This document shows, piece by piece, positions 17,516 to 26,273 of a stretch of DNA of 64,000 bases. Position numbers and translations under genes: made by a program. The notes beneath the pieces were generated by a model, which worked only from the letters and a program-made list of their open reading frames with translations, did not search any database and had not been told where the DNA came from. The stretch covers positions 124,132-188,131 of the forward strand of contig JYOD01000017.1 of NCBI GenBank assembly GCA_000955785.1, written 5' to 3'. How positions within the stretch are numbered: position 1 is the stretch's first letter; every line of letters starts with the position of its first letter. The DNA comes from Burkholderiaceae bacterium 16. GTDB taxonomy: Bacteria > Pseudomonadota > Gammaproteobacteria > Burkholderiales > Burkholderiaceae.

Positions 17516-18271
17516 CTACTCGCGGTGTCCCGCGCCAGACTGCGTGCCGGTGGCTAGAAGATCGGCCAGGTTTCTGGCGACAAGCCGCTGCAGGTTCCAG
17601 AGGCTGGCATCCCGGATGCCAAGGCGCTCCAGGTGATCAACGGTCTGCATCAGGTACTCGGCACCGGATCCCCAATGGCCGACTGCCTTGCTCAGCACGC
17701 TTGCGATTTCCTCGTTGGTCACGCCACCGACAAAATTGCGGCCCTTGCGATCGGCGGCAAAGACGATGGCGCGCACGGGGGTCTGTCCCGCCCTGGCGGT
17801 CACCCATCGGGGTGGGCTGGTGGGCGGCTTGACAGTCATCTCCCGTCTCCAAAGGATGCGGAGGACCTTCATGGCCCGGTCCCCGGCGATTCGATACAGC
17901 GCGCCACGGCAACTGCCACCCGGTACCAGCGACATCATCAGCCCGGGCTGTTCGGGCGTACCGCGAAACCGTGTGAGCCGAATGCAGAAGGCACGATGCC
18001 AGCCGTGCAGGGTGGCTGGCATCTGTTCGTCAACCTCAAAGCCCGGGTTCCACAGCAGCGAGCCATAGGCGAACAGCCAGACGTCCTGGCCGTGCCACGC
18101 ACCGGCGGCCAATAGTGTATCCAGGGATGCGTCGTAGTCGGCCTCGTTGTGGACGACGACGCCAGGGGCGGGCCCGGCGTCCTCGACCTTACGCGCAATG
18201 CGCCCCACCAGGTCGGGCGTCAGGCGCGGCGGTGCCGAGCGGTGCTGATGTGTCGTAGCGGGCGTTTGCAT
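17516..18271 (-). CDS. chaC: ChaC-family gamma-glutamylcyclotransferase
   Basis: A 251-residue protein of the ChaC family, which cleaves glutathione to 5-oxoproline and Cys-Gly in the cytoplasm. The substrate-binding loop YGSLLWNPGFE is at 69-79, and the probable catalytic glutamate is in WRREM (about 143). FVGGVTNEEIA and the C-terminal YLMQTVDHLERLGIRD segment are also typical. Length fits the family. It may respond to redox stress; no operon partner is evident. Confidence 0.88.
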   Translation of the reverse strand: MQTPATTHQHRSAPPRLTPDLVGRIARKVEDAGPAPGVVVHNEADYDASLDTLLAAGAWHGQDVWLFAYGSLLWNPGFEVDEQMPATLHGWHRAFCIRLTRFRGTPEQPGLMMSLVPGGSCRGALYRIAGDRAMKVLRILWRREMTVKPPTSPPRWVTARAGQTPVRAIVFAADRKGRNFVGGVTNEEIASVLSKAVGHWGSGAEYLMQTVDHLERLGIRDASLWNLQRLVARNLADLLATGTQSGAGHRE

Positions 18272-18322
18272 CCGTGCTCCCCATTCACTGCCTCGCGGCG
18301 ATGTGGCTCGGCTGCTGTAACG

Positions 18323-18973
18323 CTAGACCACGCGGCAACATAGAACAAGGCTGGGCCGGCCAGGTGCCGGCGCCGTGGCGATGTGGCGAGGTGGCGATAC
18401 CTCCACCGTGATCCCGTGGCTGGGGAGTGCCCTATACCCAGCCGCCAGCCCCAGCGAGCGCAACTTCGCCTTCTGGTCGTGGTCCACCTTCACGCCAGGG
18501 CGGTCCGGGGCGATATCGCGGTCGAGGATCACTAGCGGCGCATCGATTTGCGCGATCTGCTGCTGCAGCTTGGCCGAGCTTTCGGAGCCGGGAGCAAACA
18601 GCACGCCGTCGACGCCGACGCGGGTAACGTCGAGCAGCAGCTCGGTGTCGTTATGCGTGTCCACCAGCAGCAAGAGTTAGCCGGCGTCGCGCAGCACGTG
18701 TTCGGCCGCGCGTACGATGACGCCATAGAAGCGGTTGGTGATCTCCGGCACCAGGCAGGCCACCAGCCGGGTGCGCCGCGAGTGCCGGCTGCGGGCGGCG
18801 GCGTTGGTGACGTAGCCGATCTTGCGCGCGACCTCGACCACGTGCGTGACGGTCTCGGCGGAGGGCCCGCCGCGTCCCGCCATCGCATTGGATGCGGTGC
18901 CCACCGAAACGCCCGCTTGCTCGGCCAGATCCTTCAGGGTCGGCTTGCGCTGCGCTTCAGTGGTCTTCTTCAT
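18323..18973 (-). pseudogene. LacI-family regulator, broken by an in-frame stop and truncated
   Basis: Reading from 18973, a LacI helix-turn-helix (PTLKDLAEQAGVSVGTASNA) and hinge are followed by VACLVPEITNRFYGVIVRAAEHVLRDAG. A TAA stop (18677-18679) then sits where homologues continue into a LLLVDTHND-type strand. The same frame resumes directly after the stop (LLLLVDTHNDTELLLDVTRVGVDGVLF) and runs to VKVDHDQ. After this the family sequence is lost and the frame ends at about 215 residues, versus about 340 normally. So one nonsense change plus loss of the C-terminal half; the first 98 residues could still make a DNA-binding fragment. Confidence 0.8.
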
Positions 18974-19066
18974 GGGCCTCCGCGGATGTCGTCGTTTCCT
19001 GGTGCCGGCTGTGTAGCATGGGCATGAAACGATTCAATCGCGCGGAGCGGACTTGCGGGAAGCGCC

Positions 19067-19687
19067 TCAGGCCGCCTTCTTCAACGTCGCCAGCGCCTGC
19101 CGGCCAGCCGCCAGTTGCTGTGCCACTTCCGCGACGCGCGCACCCAGGTGCTCGGCCGTGCGCAGGTCCGCCAGCGGGGGCACCACATCCGAGCTTTCGT
19201 CAGCGTTCGACTGCGCCGCCGCGCCCAGGAAGAAACCGTGGCGATTCAGCGAATCCTCGGTCGACTTCGAGTTGTTGTGTCCCGGCGGAAGGCCAAGGTT
19301 GACCCAGTGCATGCCGTGCTGCGCGGCGAAGATCGAGATCTGCTGCAGCGTGGCCAGCTTGTCGCCCGAACGCGATGCCGAGTTGGTGAAGCCCGCAGCC
19401 ACCTTGTTGGCCCACTTGCCGCCCTTGGCGAAGACATTGCGCGAGGTGGCGTCCATAAAGCCCTTGAACTGCGCCGATGCGCTGCCCATGTAGGTGGGCG
19501 CGCCGAAGATGATGCCGTCCACGTTCTCTAGCGTGTCCCAGTGCTGGTCGATGTCGTCGACACTGACCAGCAGGCTTTCCACGCCATCGACGCTGGCGGC
19601 GCCGCGCGCGACCGCCTGTGCCTGCTTGGCGGTGTGGCCGTAGCCGCTGTGGTAGACGATGGCGATCTGGGTAGCGTTGGCATTCAT
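19067..19687 (-). CDS. Flavodoxin-family NAD(P)H-quinone reductase-like protein (WrbA type)
   Basis: A 206-residue flavodoxin-fold protein. The FMN phosphate loop is YHSGYGHTAKQAQAVA (12-27), followed by GAPTYMGSASAQFKGFMD (62-79) and the glycine-rich loop typical of WrbA. WrbA proteins transfer two electrons from NAD(P)H to quinones and limit redox cycling. The upstream 19688-19932 region is AT-richer and probably holds its promoter; I see no gene there. Confidence 0.85.
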   Translation of the reverse strand: MNANATQIAIVYHSGYGHTAKQAQAVARGAASVDGVESLLVSVDDIDQHWDTLENVDGIIFGAPTYMGSASAQFKGFMDATSRNVFAKGGKWANKVAAGFTNSASRSGDKLATLQQISIFAAQHGMHWVNLGLPPGHNNSKSTEDSLNRHGFFLGAAAQSNADESSDVVPPLADLRTAEHLGARVAEVAQQLAAGRQALATLKKAA

Positions 19688-19932
19688 GATGTGGGCCTCA
19701 AAGAAATTTGAAATATTTGAATGTGGCCTGCATCGCGTTGATCGTTTGATTGCTGGGCCGGTGAAGCAAGTCTAGGCGTCGGCCGGCACAGATGGCGGGA
19801 ACAATATCAACCAGTTATTGAATTATTTTGAATGAACGGGCGGCGTGAGAAGCTTGGTACGCGTGGCCCATCGCGCCAGCCGCGCGTGCCGGTGCCGGAA
19901 CAGGCATCTCACCACGGCGATGCTGCCCCGGA

Positions 19933-20499
19933 TCAGGATGACGGCGCCAAGCCAGCAGCGGCTTCAGCGGCTTCGGCCGCAGGTTCATGCCGGATCACGT
20001 GGAAACCCTCGCCCTCCGATGGCGCAACGAAGTATCGGGTGATTTCATCGAACTGCGCATCGCTGGTCTCGAACGCATGCGTGCCGCTGGCATTGCGGGC
20101 GCGCAGGCGTGCCTTGCACACGGTGCCCGGCACATCGAGATAGTGGAGCTGATGCGATGCGCCCGCCTGCTCGAATATGGCCCTGGCCCAACTTCGGCTG
20201 GCCGGCGTGTTGGCGGGGAAATCGAGCACGACCGACATGCCCGCCAGCAGCAGCGCCTCGATGTGGCTGGTCATGGCGTCTCGCAGCCTGCCGGCGCAGC
20301 GGACATAATCGGAGATCGCCCGGATTTCCCCAGGGTAGAGGTGCGACAGCCAGTCGTCCTCGCTGATCAGCACAGTCGCCGGACGGGCCGCGAGCTGCTT
20401 CGCCAGCGTCGATTTTCCTGCGCCGATCTTGCCGCAGACCATATAAAGGATGGCGGGTGGTTGCGACGTGGGAACGGGGCCGGGGTTGTGTGGCCGCAT
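19933..20499 (-). CDS. P-loop kinase-like ATP-binding protein
   Basis: 188 residues from the ATG at 20499 (AAGGAG ribosome binding site). Walker A is GKIGAGKST (23-31). Downstream features include LISEDDWLSHLYPGEI, VVLDFPANTPASRSWARAIFEQAG and YLDVPGTVCKARLRARN, as in small zeta-toxin/gluconate-kinase-like AAA_33 kinases that phosphorylate small molecules or sugars. Substrate unknown. Its leader contains an intrinsic terminator only 34 bases before the start, suggesting attenuation. Confidence 0.8.
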   Translation of the reverse strand: MRPHNPGPVPTSQPPAILYMVCGKIGAGKSTLAKQLAARPATVLISEDDWLSHLYPGEIRAISDYVRCAGRLRDAMTSHIEALLLAGMSVVLDFPANTPASRSWARAIFEQAGASHQLHYLDVPGTVCKARLRARNASGTHAFETSDAQFDEITRYFVAPSEGEGFHVIRHEPAAEAAEAAAGLAPSS

Positions 20500-20539
20500 C
20501 TCAGTCTCCTTGGCGATGAAAGCCCCGGGAGACGGAAAC

Positions 20540-20565
20540 AAAAAACCCGCCTCACGGGGCGGGTT
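20540..20565 (-). terminator. Intrinsic terminator in the leader of the kinase gene
   Basis: On the minus strand AACCCGCC and GGCGGGTT form an 8 bp stem around a 6-base loop and are followed by a T-run (AAAAAA on the plus strand at 20540-20545). It stops leftward transcription just before the kinase ribosome binding site. No leftward gene precedes it, so it must act on a leader or a small RNA started in 20566-20780. Confidence 0.8.
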
Positions 20566-20594
20566 GCTTTGTGTGCTCAGGCCACGCGCTAACC

Positions 20595-20613
20595 CACCAT
20601 CCCAGGGATGGTG
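20595..20613 (-). promoter_or_regulatory. Second leader hairpin, possible antiterminator or sRNA stem
   Basis: CACCATCCC-A-GGGATGGTG is a perfect 9 bp inverted repeat 29 bases upstream (in the leftward direction) of the intrinsic terminator. Together they look like a structured leader or a short non-coding RNA. No clear peptide with a ribosome binding site was found in it. Confidence 0.45.
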
Positions 20614-20831
20614 TGAATAATCGAAGGGGTTTGCACGCGGTTCATGAGATGGAGGATAAGTGACTGCGCGTTGGCACGCAATCACTTTGGGACGAAGGCC
20701 GCCGGGCACCGGGCGGCGCGTGGAACGCACCGGTGAAGGAAGTCCGAAGCGATTTTGGTAGGATGCAGGCCTTTCCATCGACGGTGTGCCAGTGCGTTGC
20801 GCCGGAATGTGACTCCGATGTTGCTTGCTTC

Positions 20832-23288
20832 ATGAACCTGGCCCAGATCAAGACCCTCGCCGCCGAGCGGCTTGCCCGCCTGCGGCGCCCTACGCGGCGC
20901 GGTGTCCTCAAGGCGCTGGCTGCCGTGCCGGCGCTGTTCATGCTGTATGTGCTGGTGTTGATCCCGTTCACGCCGGGCATCAGCGATATCCGCAAGGCCA
21001 AGTCGGACCAGCCTGCGCAAGTGCTCTCGGCGGACGGCAAGGAGCTGGCGGTGTTCAAATGGGCCAACCGCGACTGGGTCCGGCTGGCTGACATCTCGCC
21101 CAATGTGACGACAGCGCTGATCGCCACCGAGGATCACCGCTTCTACCAGCACTTCGGCCTGGACTGGCGGCGCATGGGTTCGGCAGCGCTGCATACCTTT
21201 TCCGGCAACCGGCAGGGTGGCTCCACCATTACCCAGCAGCTTGCCCGCAATCTCTACCCCGATGAGATCGGCCGTGCGCCCACGCTCACGCGCAAGCTCA
21301 AGGAAGCGATTACCGCGCTGAAGATCGAGGCGCTCTATACCAAGGACGAGATCCTCGAAACCTATCTCAACACGGTGCCGTTCCTGTACAACGCGTACGG
21401 CATCGAGATGGCGGCGCGTACTTACTTCGACAAATCCGCCGGCAAGCTGGATGTACTGGAGAGCGCCACGCTGATTGGCATGCTCAAGGGCAACAGCTAT
21501 TACAACCCGGTCATCAATCCCGAGCGTGCCGTGCAGCGGCGCAATACTGTGCTGGCGCAGATGGTCAAGTACCAGAAGCTGGATCCGGCGAAGTACGAGG
21601 CACTGAAGAAGCGGCCGCTGCGCATCGACTTCGAGCGCCAGACCGAGCCGCCGGGGCCGGCGCCGCACTTCGCGCAGCAGTTGCGCAAATGGCTGATCAC
21701 CTGGGCGGACCGCAACGACTACAACATCTACACCGACGGGCTGGTGGTACACACCACCATCGATTCGCGCCTGCAGGCGATGGCCAACCAGGCTGTGGCG
21801 CGCCAGGGCAACCAGTTGCAGGGCATAGCGAATGCAGCGTGGGCGCCGCGCTCGGGCTGGGCTGCCAACAAGGAGCTGGTGCAGGCCTTCGTGCGCGAGA
21901 CGCCGGAGTACCGGGCGGCGCGGGAATCCGGGCTGACCCCCGAGGCGGCCATGAAGCAGCTGTTGGCCGACGGTGCCTTCATGCAGGCGCTGCGGCAGTC
22001 GAAGACCCGCATCCAGGCCGGTTTCCTCGCGCTGGACCCGCGCAGCGGCGAGATCAAGGCCTGGGTCGGCAGCCGCGATTTCAGCCAGGATGCCTTCGAC
22101 CACGTGCAGCAGGCACAGCGCCAGCCGGGCTCCACGTTCAAGCCGTTTGTCTATGGCGCGGCGTTTGAGCAAGGCGCCAGTCCCGACGATACCTTCGTCG
22201 ACCAGGCGGTGGAGATCCCCCTAGCCGGCGGCGAGGTCTGGCGGCCTTCCGACGATGGCCCCCCGAGCGGGCGCGCCATGAGCCTGCGCGACGGCCTGGT
22301 GTATTCCAAGAACACGATCACCGCGCAGTTGATGCAGCGTGTGGGCCCGGCCAAGGTGGCCAGGCTGGCCCGCGCCATGGGCGTGCGGCAGAGCCGTCTC
22401 GACACCGTACCCTCGCTGGCGCTGGGCACCAGCCCGGTGACACTGAAGGAGATGGTCTCCGCCTACGGCACCATAGCCAACCAGGGTGCTTACCTGGAGC
22501 CGGTGATGGTCACCCGCATCGAAGACCGCAAGGGCGAGGTGCTGGAGACGTTCCGCCCGGCGTCGCCCGAGCAGGCGCTGCCCGTCGCCACGGTGCAGAC
22601 GCTGCTGGATGTCATGCGCGGCGTGATCGACCGGGGCACGGGCACAAGCATCCGCACGCGCTTCGGCATCCGCGCGGATGTGGCCGGCAAGACCGGCACC
22701 ACGCAGGACAACGCCGACGGCTGGTTCATCCTGATGCATCCGCAACTGGTGGCCGGCGCCTGGGTCGGGTTCAACGACAGCCGGGTGACGCTGCGCAGCG
22801 ACTACTGGGGGCAGGGCGCGCACAGCGCGCTGCCCATGGTGGGCGACTTCTTCCAGCGTTCGCTCCGGGCCCGCGTGATCGACCCGAACGTCCGCTTTGT
22901 GAAGCACGAAGAGACCGGCTTGTTCGAGGCGCTGGGCTGGACCATACGCGGCTGGTACCAGCGCTTCTTCGGGACGGCCTCGAAGCCTGAAGCCCCGCCC
23001 GCGCCCAGGCGCCCGGCACACTCGGCGCAGGCGCCGGAGCCTGCAATGGAGGCCAGCGCGGTGGCGGCGGCACCGCCAACGGCCTTGCCGCCCGGTGGCG
23101 CCAGCGCGCCCTTGGGGCGGGAATTTGCGGATGCCGTGCCGGGGCCGGTATCCGCAAGTTCGCCGGCGAGTGCGCCTGTCGAGGCCTTGACAGGCGCGCC
23201 GCGCGTGCGGGATATGCCGGCAGCCGGCGCTTCCACGTCCGCGCAGGATGCAGCCGTGGCGCCGGCAAGTGAAGGCAACGTACCGTGA
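20832..23288 (+). CDS. Class A penicillin-binding protein (PBP1A-like)
   Basis: About 818 residues from the ATG at 20832; no good ribosome binding site marks any start, and in-frame ATGs at 20733-20763 are possible. One N-terminal membrane helix (ALAAVPALFMLYVLVLIPF) is followed by a GT51 glycosyltransferase domain with EDHRFYQHFG and GGSTITQQLARN. The transpeptidase domain has the active serine in PGSTFKP (SxxK), SKN and KTGTT. It polymerises and cross-links peptidoglycan outside the inner membrane. A 115-residue Ala/Pro-rich C-terminal tail follows. It is divergent from the kinase leader. A 307 bp gap separates it from the phosphonate cluster. Confidence 0.9.
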   Translation: MNLAQIKTLAAERLARLRRPTRRGVLKALAAVPALFMLYVLVLIPFTPGISDIRKAKSDQPAQVLSADGKELAVFKWANRDWVRLADISPNVTTALIATEDHRFYQHFGLDWRRMGSAALHTFSGNRQGGSTITQQLARNLYPDEIGRAPTLTRKLKEAITALKIEALYTKDEILETYLNTVPFLYNAYGIEMAARTYFDKSAGKLDVLESATLIGMLKGNSYYNPVINPERAVQRRNTVLAQMVKYQKLDPAKYEALKKRPLRIDFERQTEPPGPAPHFAQQLRKWLITWADRNDYNIYTDGLVVHTTIDSRLQAMANQAVARQGNQLQGIANAAWAPRSGWAANKELVQAFVRETPEYRAARESGLTPEAAMKQLLADGAFMQALRQSKTRIQAGFLALDPRSGEIKAWVGSRDFSQDAFDHVQQAQRQPGSTFKPFVYGAAFEQGASPDDTFVDQAVEIPLAGGEVWRPSDDGPPSGRAMSLRDGLVYSKNTITAQLMQRVGPAKVARLARAMGVRQSRLDTVPSLALGTSPVTLKEMVSAYGTIANQGAYLEPVMVTRIEDRKGEVLETFRPASPEQALPVATVQTLLDVMRGVIDRGTGTSIRTRFGIRADVAGKTGTTQDNADGWFILMHPQLVAGAWVGFNDSRVTLRSDYWGQGAHSALPMVGDFFQRSLRARVIDPNVRFVKHEETGLFEALGWTIRGWYQRFFGTASKPEAPPAPRRPAHSAQAPEPAMEASAVAAAPPTALPPGGASAPLGREFADAVPGPVSASSPASAPVEALTGAPRVRDMPAAGASTSAQDAAVAPASEGNVP

Positions 23289-23595
23289 CGCCAGGCATCG
23301 CACTCCGCGCCGGTTTATCTTGTTGCCGGCGCCTGCTCCATGCCGGTCGCCGGCCGCTTGCAGGCAAGCCGATGAAGGTGCAGCGCAGTGCCGGCAAGCG
23401 CGCCCGGACTTGTCAATCCGGCACCGCGCGCGTACTGTTGCGGGTCACATCGCTTACCATAGCGGTTTGACTGGCGGTATCCCTGTAAAGCGATCCGGCC
23501 GGCCTGGTCGTTGAGTTCCCGCAATGCAAGGCGCGGGAGCTGGCGCTAGTATGCCAGCCGTGTGGCAGCTTTCCTGCCGGTGGACCTTTTTCCAG
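23289..23595 (+). other. 307 bp gap before the phosphonate cluster
   Basis: No gene is recognisable. It should contain the promoter of the CDP-alcohol phosphotransferase operon. A TTGACT at 23467-23472 is a possible -35 element, but no good -10 lies at the usual spacing. Alternative in-frame starts for the next gene lie at 23524 and 23551. Confidence 0.4.
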
Positions 23596-24282
23596 ATGAA
23601 CAACAATCCAAAGAATTCTCGCGGCGAGCCTCCCGCTCCACGTACCTGGGACGCCCGTCTGGCGCGCGCGCTTGTGCGCCCGCTCAAGGACTCCTGGATC
23701 ACCCCTAACCACCTGACCACGTTGCGGCTGCTGATTGGCCTGGCCGGTGTTGCCTGCCTGATGCAGGGCGGTTATGCGTGGACGAATTACGGGGCCCTGC
23801 TGATCGTGATCTCCAACTTCGTTGACCATACGGACGGCGAGTTGGCGAGAATTAGCGGCAAATCCAGCAAGATAGGCCATTTTTATGACCTGGCGAGCGA
23901 TGCCCTGATTACGGTGCTGCTGTTCGTGGGCATGGGCGTGGCTATTTCGGAGCAGGCCTCAAATGGGGCGCTGTCGCCGGTGCTGCAAGGCACGCTGGCG
24001 GGCGTGGCCGTGGCGCTGATCTTCTTTCTCCGCATGCGCATTGAAGAGCGCGTGGGGAAAAGCGGGACGAAGCAGGCATCTGCCGGGGGATTCGAGACCG
24101 AAGACGTGCTTTACCTGCTCCCGCTGGTGACGCTGACCAGCGGCATCGCGCCGTTCCTGACGGCGGCGTCGATCGGCGCGCCGCTATTCGCGGCATGGGT
24201 CGTCTTCGACTACTGGCGCGTCATGCGGCGCCCCCGGCCGGTCACGGCTCCGACTTCGACGAAGATCCGAGGAACCCGATGA
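23596..24282 (+). CDS. CDP-alcohol phosphotransferase family membrane enzyme
   Basis: 228 residues from the ATG at 23596; starts at 23524 or 23551 are possible as no strong ribosome binding site is seen. It carries the complete family motif D77-x2-D80-G-x2-A-R85-x8-G94-x3-D98-x3-D102, which binds metal and the CDP/CMP group, within about five or six membrane segments. The family moves a phospho- or phosphono-group between a CDP/CMP-activated donor and an alcohol. With downstream genes predicted to make CMP-aminoethylphosphonate, I infer transfer of that headgroup to a lipid or polyprenol. Overlaps the next gene by four bases. Confidence 0.88.
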   Translation: MNNNPKNSRGEPPAPRTWDARLARALVRPLKDSWITPNHLTTLRLLIGLAGVACLMQGGYAWTNYGALLIVISNFVDHTDGELARISGKSSKIGHFYDLASDALITVLLFVGMGVAISEQASNGALSPVLQGTLAGVAVALIFFLRMRIEERVGKSGTKQASAGGFETEDVLYLLPLVTLTSGIAPFLTAASIGAPLFAAWVVFDYWRVMRRPRPVTAPTSTKIRGTR

Positions 24283-25121
24283 GCGAGCAAGCTACCAACG
24301 ACATCACGCTGGACGCCCCTTCCGTCCAGGCCGCCGCAACGGTTTCGCCACGCCCGACGCCGGCCACGCCAACCGGCACGCCCGATCCCGACTCCGCGGT
24401 GGCCAGCCGTACCGCCATGCTGGACAACGTGAAGCTGCGCGCCGATTTCGAGCGCCAGGACGCCTTCCTGCACCTGGAGGAATTCCTGGCGCCGGAAGTC
24501 ACCGCGCAACTGGTCGCCAGCGCCCGCGCGCTGGTGCCCAAGATCAACCGCAACTACCTGCCCGGCCACAAGCAGGGCGGCAGCGTCAGCCGCCACACGA
24601 TCGACGAACTCGCCCCGTTTATCGCCGAACTGTATCGGTCGAAGGCGCTGATCGGCTGGCTGGAGCAGATGTGCGGCGAAAAGCTGCTGCTGTCCCCGGA
24701 CACCGACCCGCATGCCTACGCGCTCTATTACTACACGCGTCCCGGCGATCACATCGGCTGGCATTACGACACCTCTTATTACGATGGCCGCCGCTACACG
24801 CTGCTGCTGGGCGTGATCGAAGAATCCTCCTGCCGCCTCGATTACGAACTGCACACCCGCAATGCGGATGTGCCCGACGAGCCCGGTTCGGTGCAAACCA
24901 TCCCCGGCGGCCTGGTGTTCTTCGACGGCGACAAGCTGCGCCACCGCATTACGCCGGCCGGCGCCAACGAGATGCGGGTGTCGCTGACGTTTGAGTACGT
25001 CACCGATCCGGGCATGCGCCCGTGGCTGCGCTTCATCTCCAATATGAAGGACGCGATCGCCTATTTTGGCTTCAAGCAGGTATTCAAGAGACTGGCGCCA
25101 GGCCAGAAACCCCGCGCATGA
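24279..25121 (+). CDS. 2-oxoglutarate/Fe(II)-dependent oxygenase
   Basis: 280 residues. After a low-complexity Pro/Thr/Ala N-terminus (1-45) comes the double-stranded beta-helix oxygenase core. The iron triad is H162-Y-D164 and distal H222 (KLRHRI), and R233 (EMRVSLTF) is the likely 2-oxoglutarate anchor. ATGA overlaps link it on both sides to the CDP-alcohol phosphotransferase and the UPF0104 protein, so its substrate is probably the same lipid or headgroup. Hydroxylation of aminoethylphosphonate at C1 is known from PhnY-type enzymes and from natural lipids, but a fatty-acyl or other target is equally open. Confidence 0.87.
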   Translation: MSEQATNDITLDAPSVQAAATVSPRPTPATPTGTPDPDSAVASRTAMLDNVKLRADFERQDAFLHLEEFLAPEVTAQLVASARALVPKINRNYLPGHKQGGSVSRHTIDELAPFIAELYRSKALIGWLEQMCGEKLLLSPDTDPHAYALYYYTRPGDHIGWHYDTSYYDGRRYTLLLGVIEESSCRLDYELHTRNADVPDEPGSVQTIPGGLVFFDGDKLRHRITPAGANEMRVSLTFEYVTDPGMRPWLRFISNMKDAIAYFGFKQVFKRLAPGQKPRA

Positions 25122-26143
25122 CCCGTGCCGCCATCTTCCTGCTGTCGATCGGCGCGGCGCTGTTTGTCGCGCTGCTCGCCTGGCAAGGATTCGGCTCCGT
25201 CGCGTCGACGCTGATGTCCGCAGGCTGGGGCCTGGCGCTTGTCGCTGCATTCCACCTGCTGCCGCTGGCGCTGGACGCCGGCGCCATCTTCGTCTTGTTC
25301 GACCGCCGGGCCGGGCGCGGCACCATGTGCAACGCACTGCTGGCGCGCTGGGCGGGCGAGTCCGTGAACAGCCTGCTGCCCGTCGGGCAGATCGGCGGGC
25401 CGGTGCTGATGGTGCGCTACCTGGCGCAGCGCGGCACGCGCATGCGCGACGCCGCCGCCGCCATTACGGTCAGCACCACCATGCAGGCGCTCGCGCAGAT
25501 GGTGTTCGCGTTTATCGGCCTGGCGCTGTTTGCCTTGTACGGTGGACACGGCGGGCGCGGCGGGCAAGATGCGCTCTCGGACCTGCGCACGCCGACCCTG
25601 ATTGTCACGGCTGTGCTGGCGCTGTGCATCGTGGCGTTCTACGTCATCCAGAAGCGGGGTTTGTTCGGCCGGGTCCTGCGCGTGCTGTCGAAGCTGTTTG
25701 GCAAGCGCGACTGGTCCGGGCTGACGATGCGCGCCGATGCCGTGGACGCGGCCGTGCATGGCATGTACCGCGACCGCCGCAAGGTGGCGGGCACCTTCGC
25801 GCTGAGCCTGGCCGGCTGGCTGGTCGGCACCGGCGAAGTCTGGCTGGCGCTGCATTTCCTGGGGCATCCGGTCAGCTGGCTCGACGCCTTGCTGCTTGAG
25901 AGCGTCGGGCAGGCCATTCGCGGCGCGGCGTTCGCCATTCCCGGCTCGCTGGGTGCGCAGGAAGGCGGCTACCTGCTGCTGGCCCCCATCGTCGGCCTGC
26001 CGCCCGAGGCGGCGCTGGCGCTGTCGCTGGCCAAGCGCGCCCGCGAGATCGGGCTCGGCGCGCCGGGCCTGCTGTATTTACATTTGAGTGAACGGAAATT
26101 CCAGCGGCGGCGTGCGGCCATGCCTGCCGAGTCCCTGAAATAG
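25118..26143 (+). CDS. UPF0104 / LPG-synthase-like transmembrane protein, flippase candidate
   Basis: 341 residues with seven or eight hydrophobic segments in the pattern of the UPF0104 (AglD/MprF flippase-domain) family. Characteristic features are ARWAGESVNSLLPVGQIGGP (around 75-94), a conserved membrane-embedded polar stretch, and IRGAAFAIPGSLGAQEGGY near the end. MprF homologues use this domain to translocate aminoacyl-lipids; others sit in hopanoid or glycolipid clusters. Overlapping start/stop with the oxygenase places it in the same pathway, so I infer export of the phosphonate-bearing lipid. Confidence 0.85.
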   Translation: MTRAAIFLLSIGAALFVALLAWQGFGSVASTLMSAGWGLALVAAFHLLPLALDAGAIFVLFDRRAGRGTMCNALLARWAGESVNSLLPVGQIGGPVLMVRYLAQRGTRMRDAAAAITVSTTMQALAQMVFAFIGLALFALYGGHGGRGGQDALSDLRTPTLIVTAVLALCIVAFYVIQKRGLFGRVLRVLSKLFGKRDWSGLTMRADAVDAAVHGMYRDRRKVAGTFALSLAGWLVGTGEVWLALHFLGHPVSWLDALLLESVGQAIRGAAFAIPGSLGAQEGGYLLLAPIVGLPPEAALALSLAKRAREIGLGAPGLLYLHLSERKFQRRRAAMPAESLK

Positions 26144-26273
26144 ACGGTGAAGGACCTGGCGGCGCCGCGGCGCGTGCGCAAGCCAGGCCAGGCACCAGGC
26201 GGTTTCAGTGATTCAGCGGGCCGGCCGCACGCTGCCGATTGATTGATGCAATTTGCATGGGTGCGGAGAACGA

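Noticed and set aside
17416-17516. Start of a hydrophobic, cationic peptide with AAGGAG upstream, considered as a type I toxin
   Set aside because: It has no stop of its own; the frame runs antisense into the ChaC gene, and its start is explained by the 40 bp palindrome.
20682-22172. Long minus-strand frame opposite the penicillin-binding protein
   Set aside because: The plus strand carries all glycosyltransferase and transpeptidase motifs; the antisense product has no recognisable domain.
20832-23288. Penicillin-binding protein as part of the phosphonate operon
   Set aside because: A 307 bp gap separates them and nothing in the protein links to phosphonates; probably a chance neighbour.
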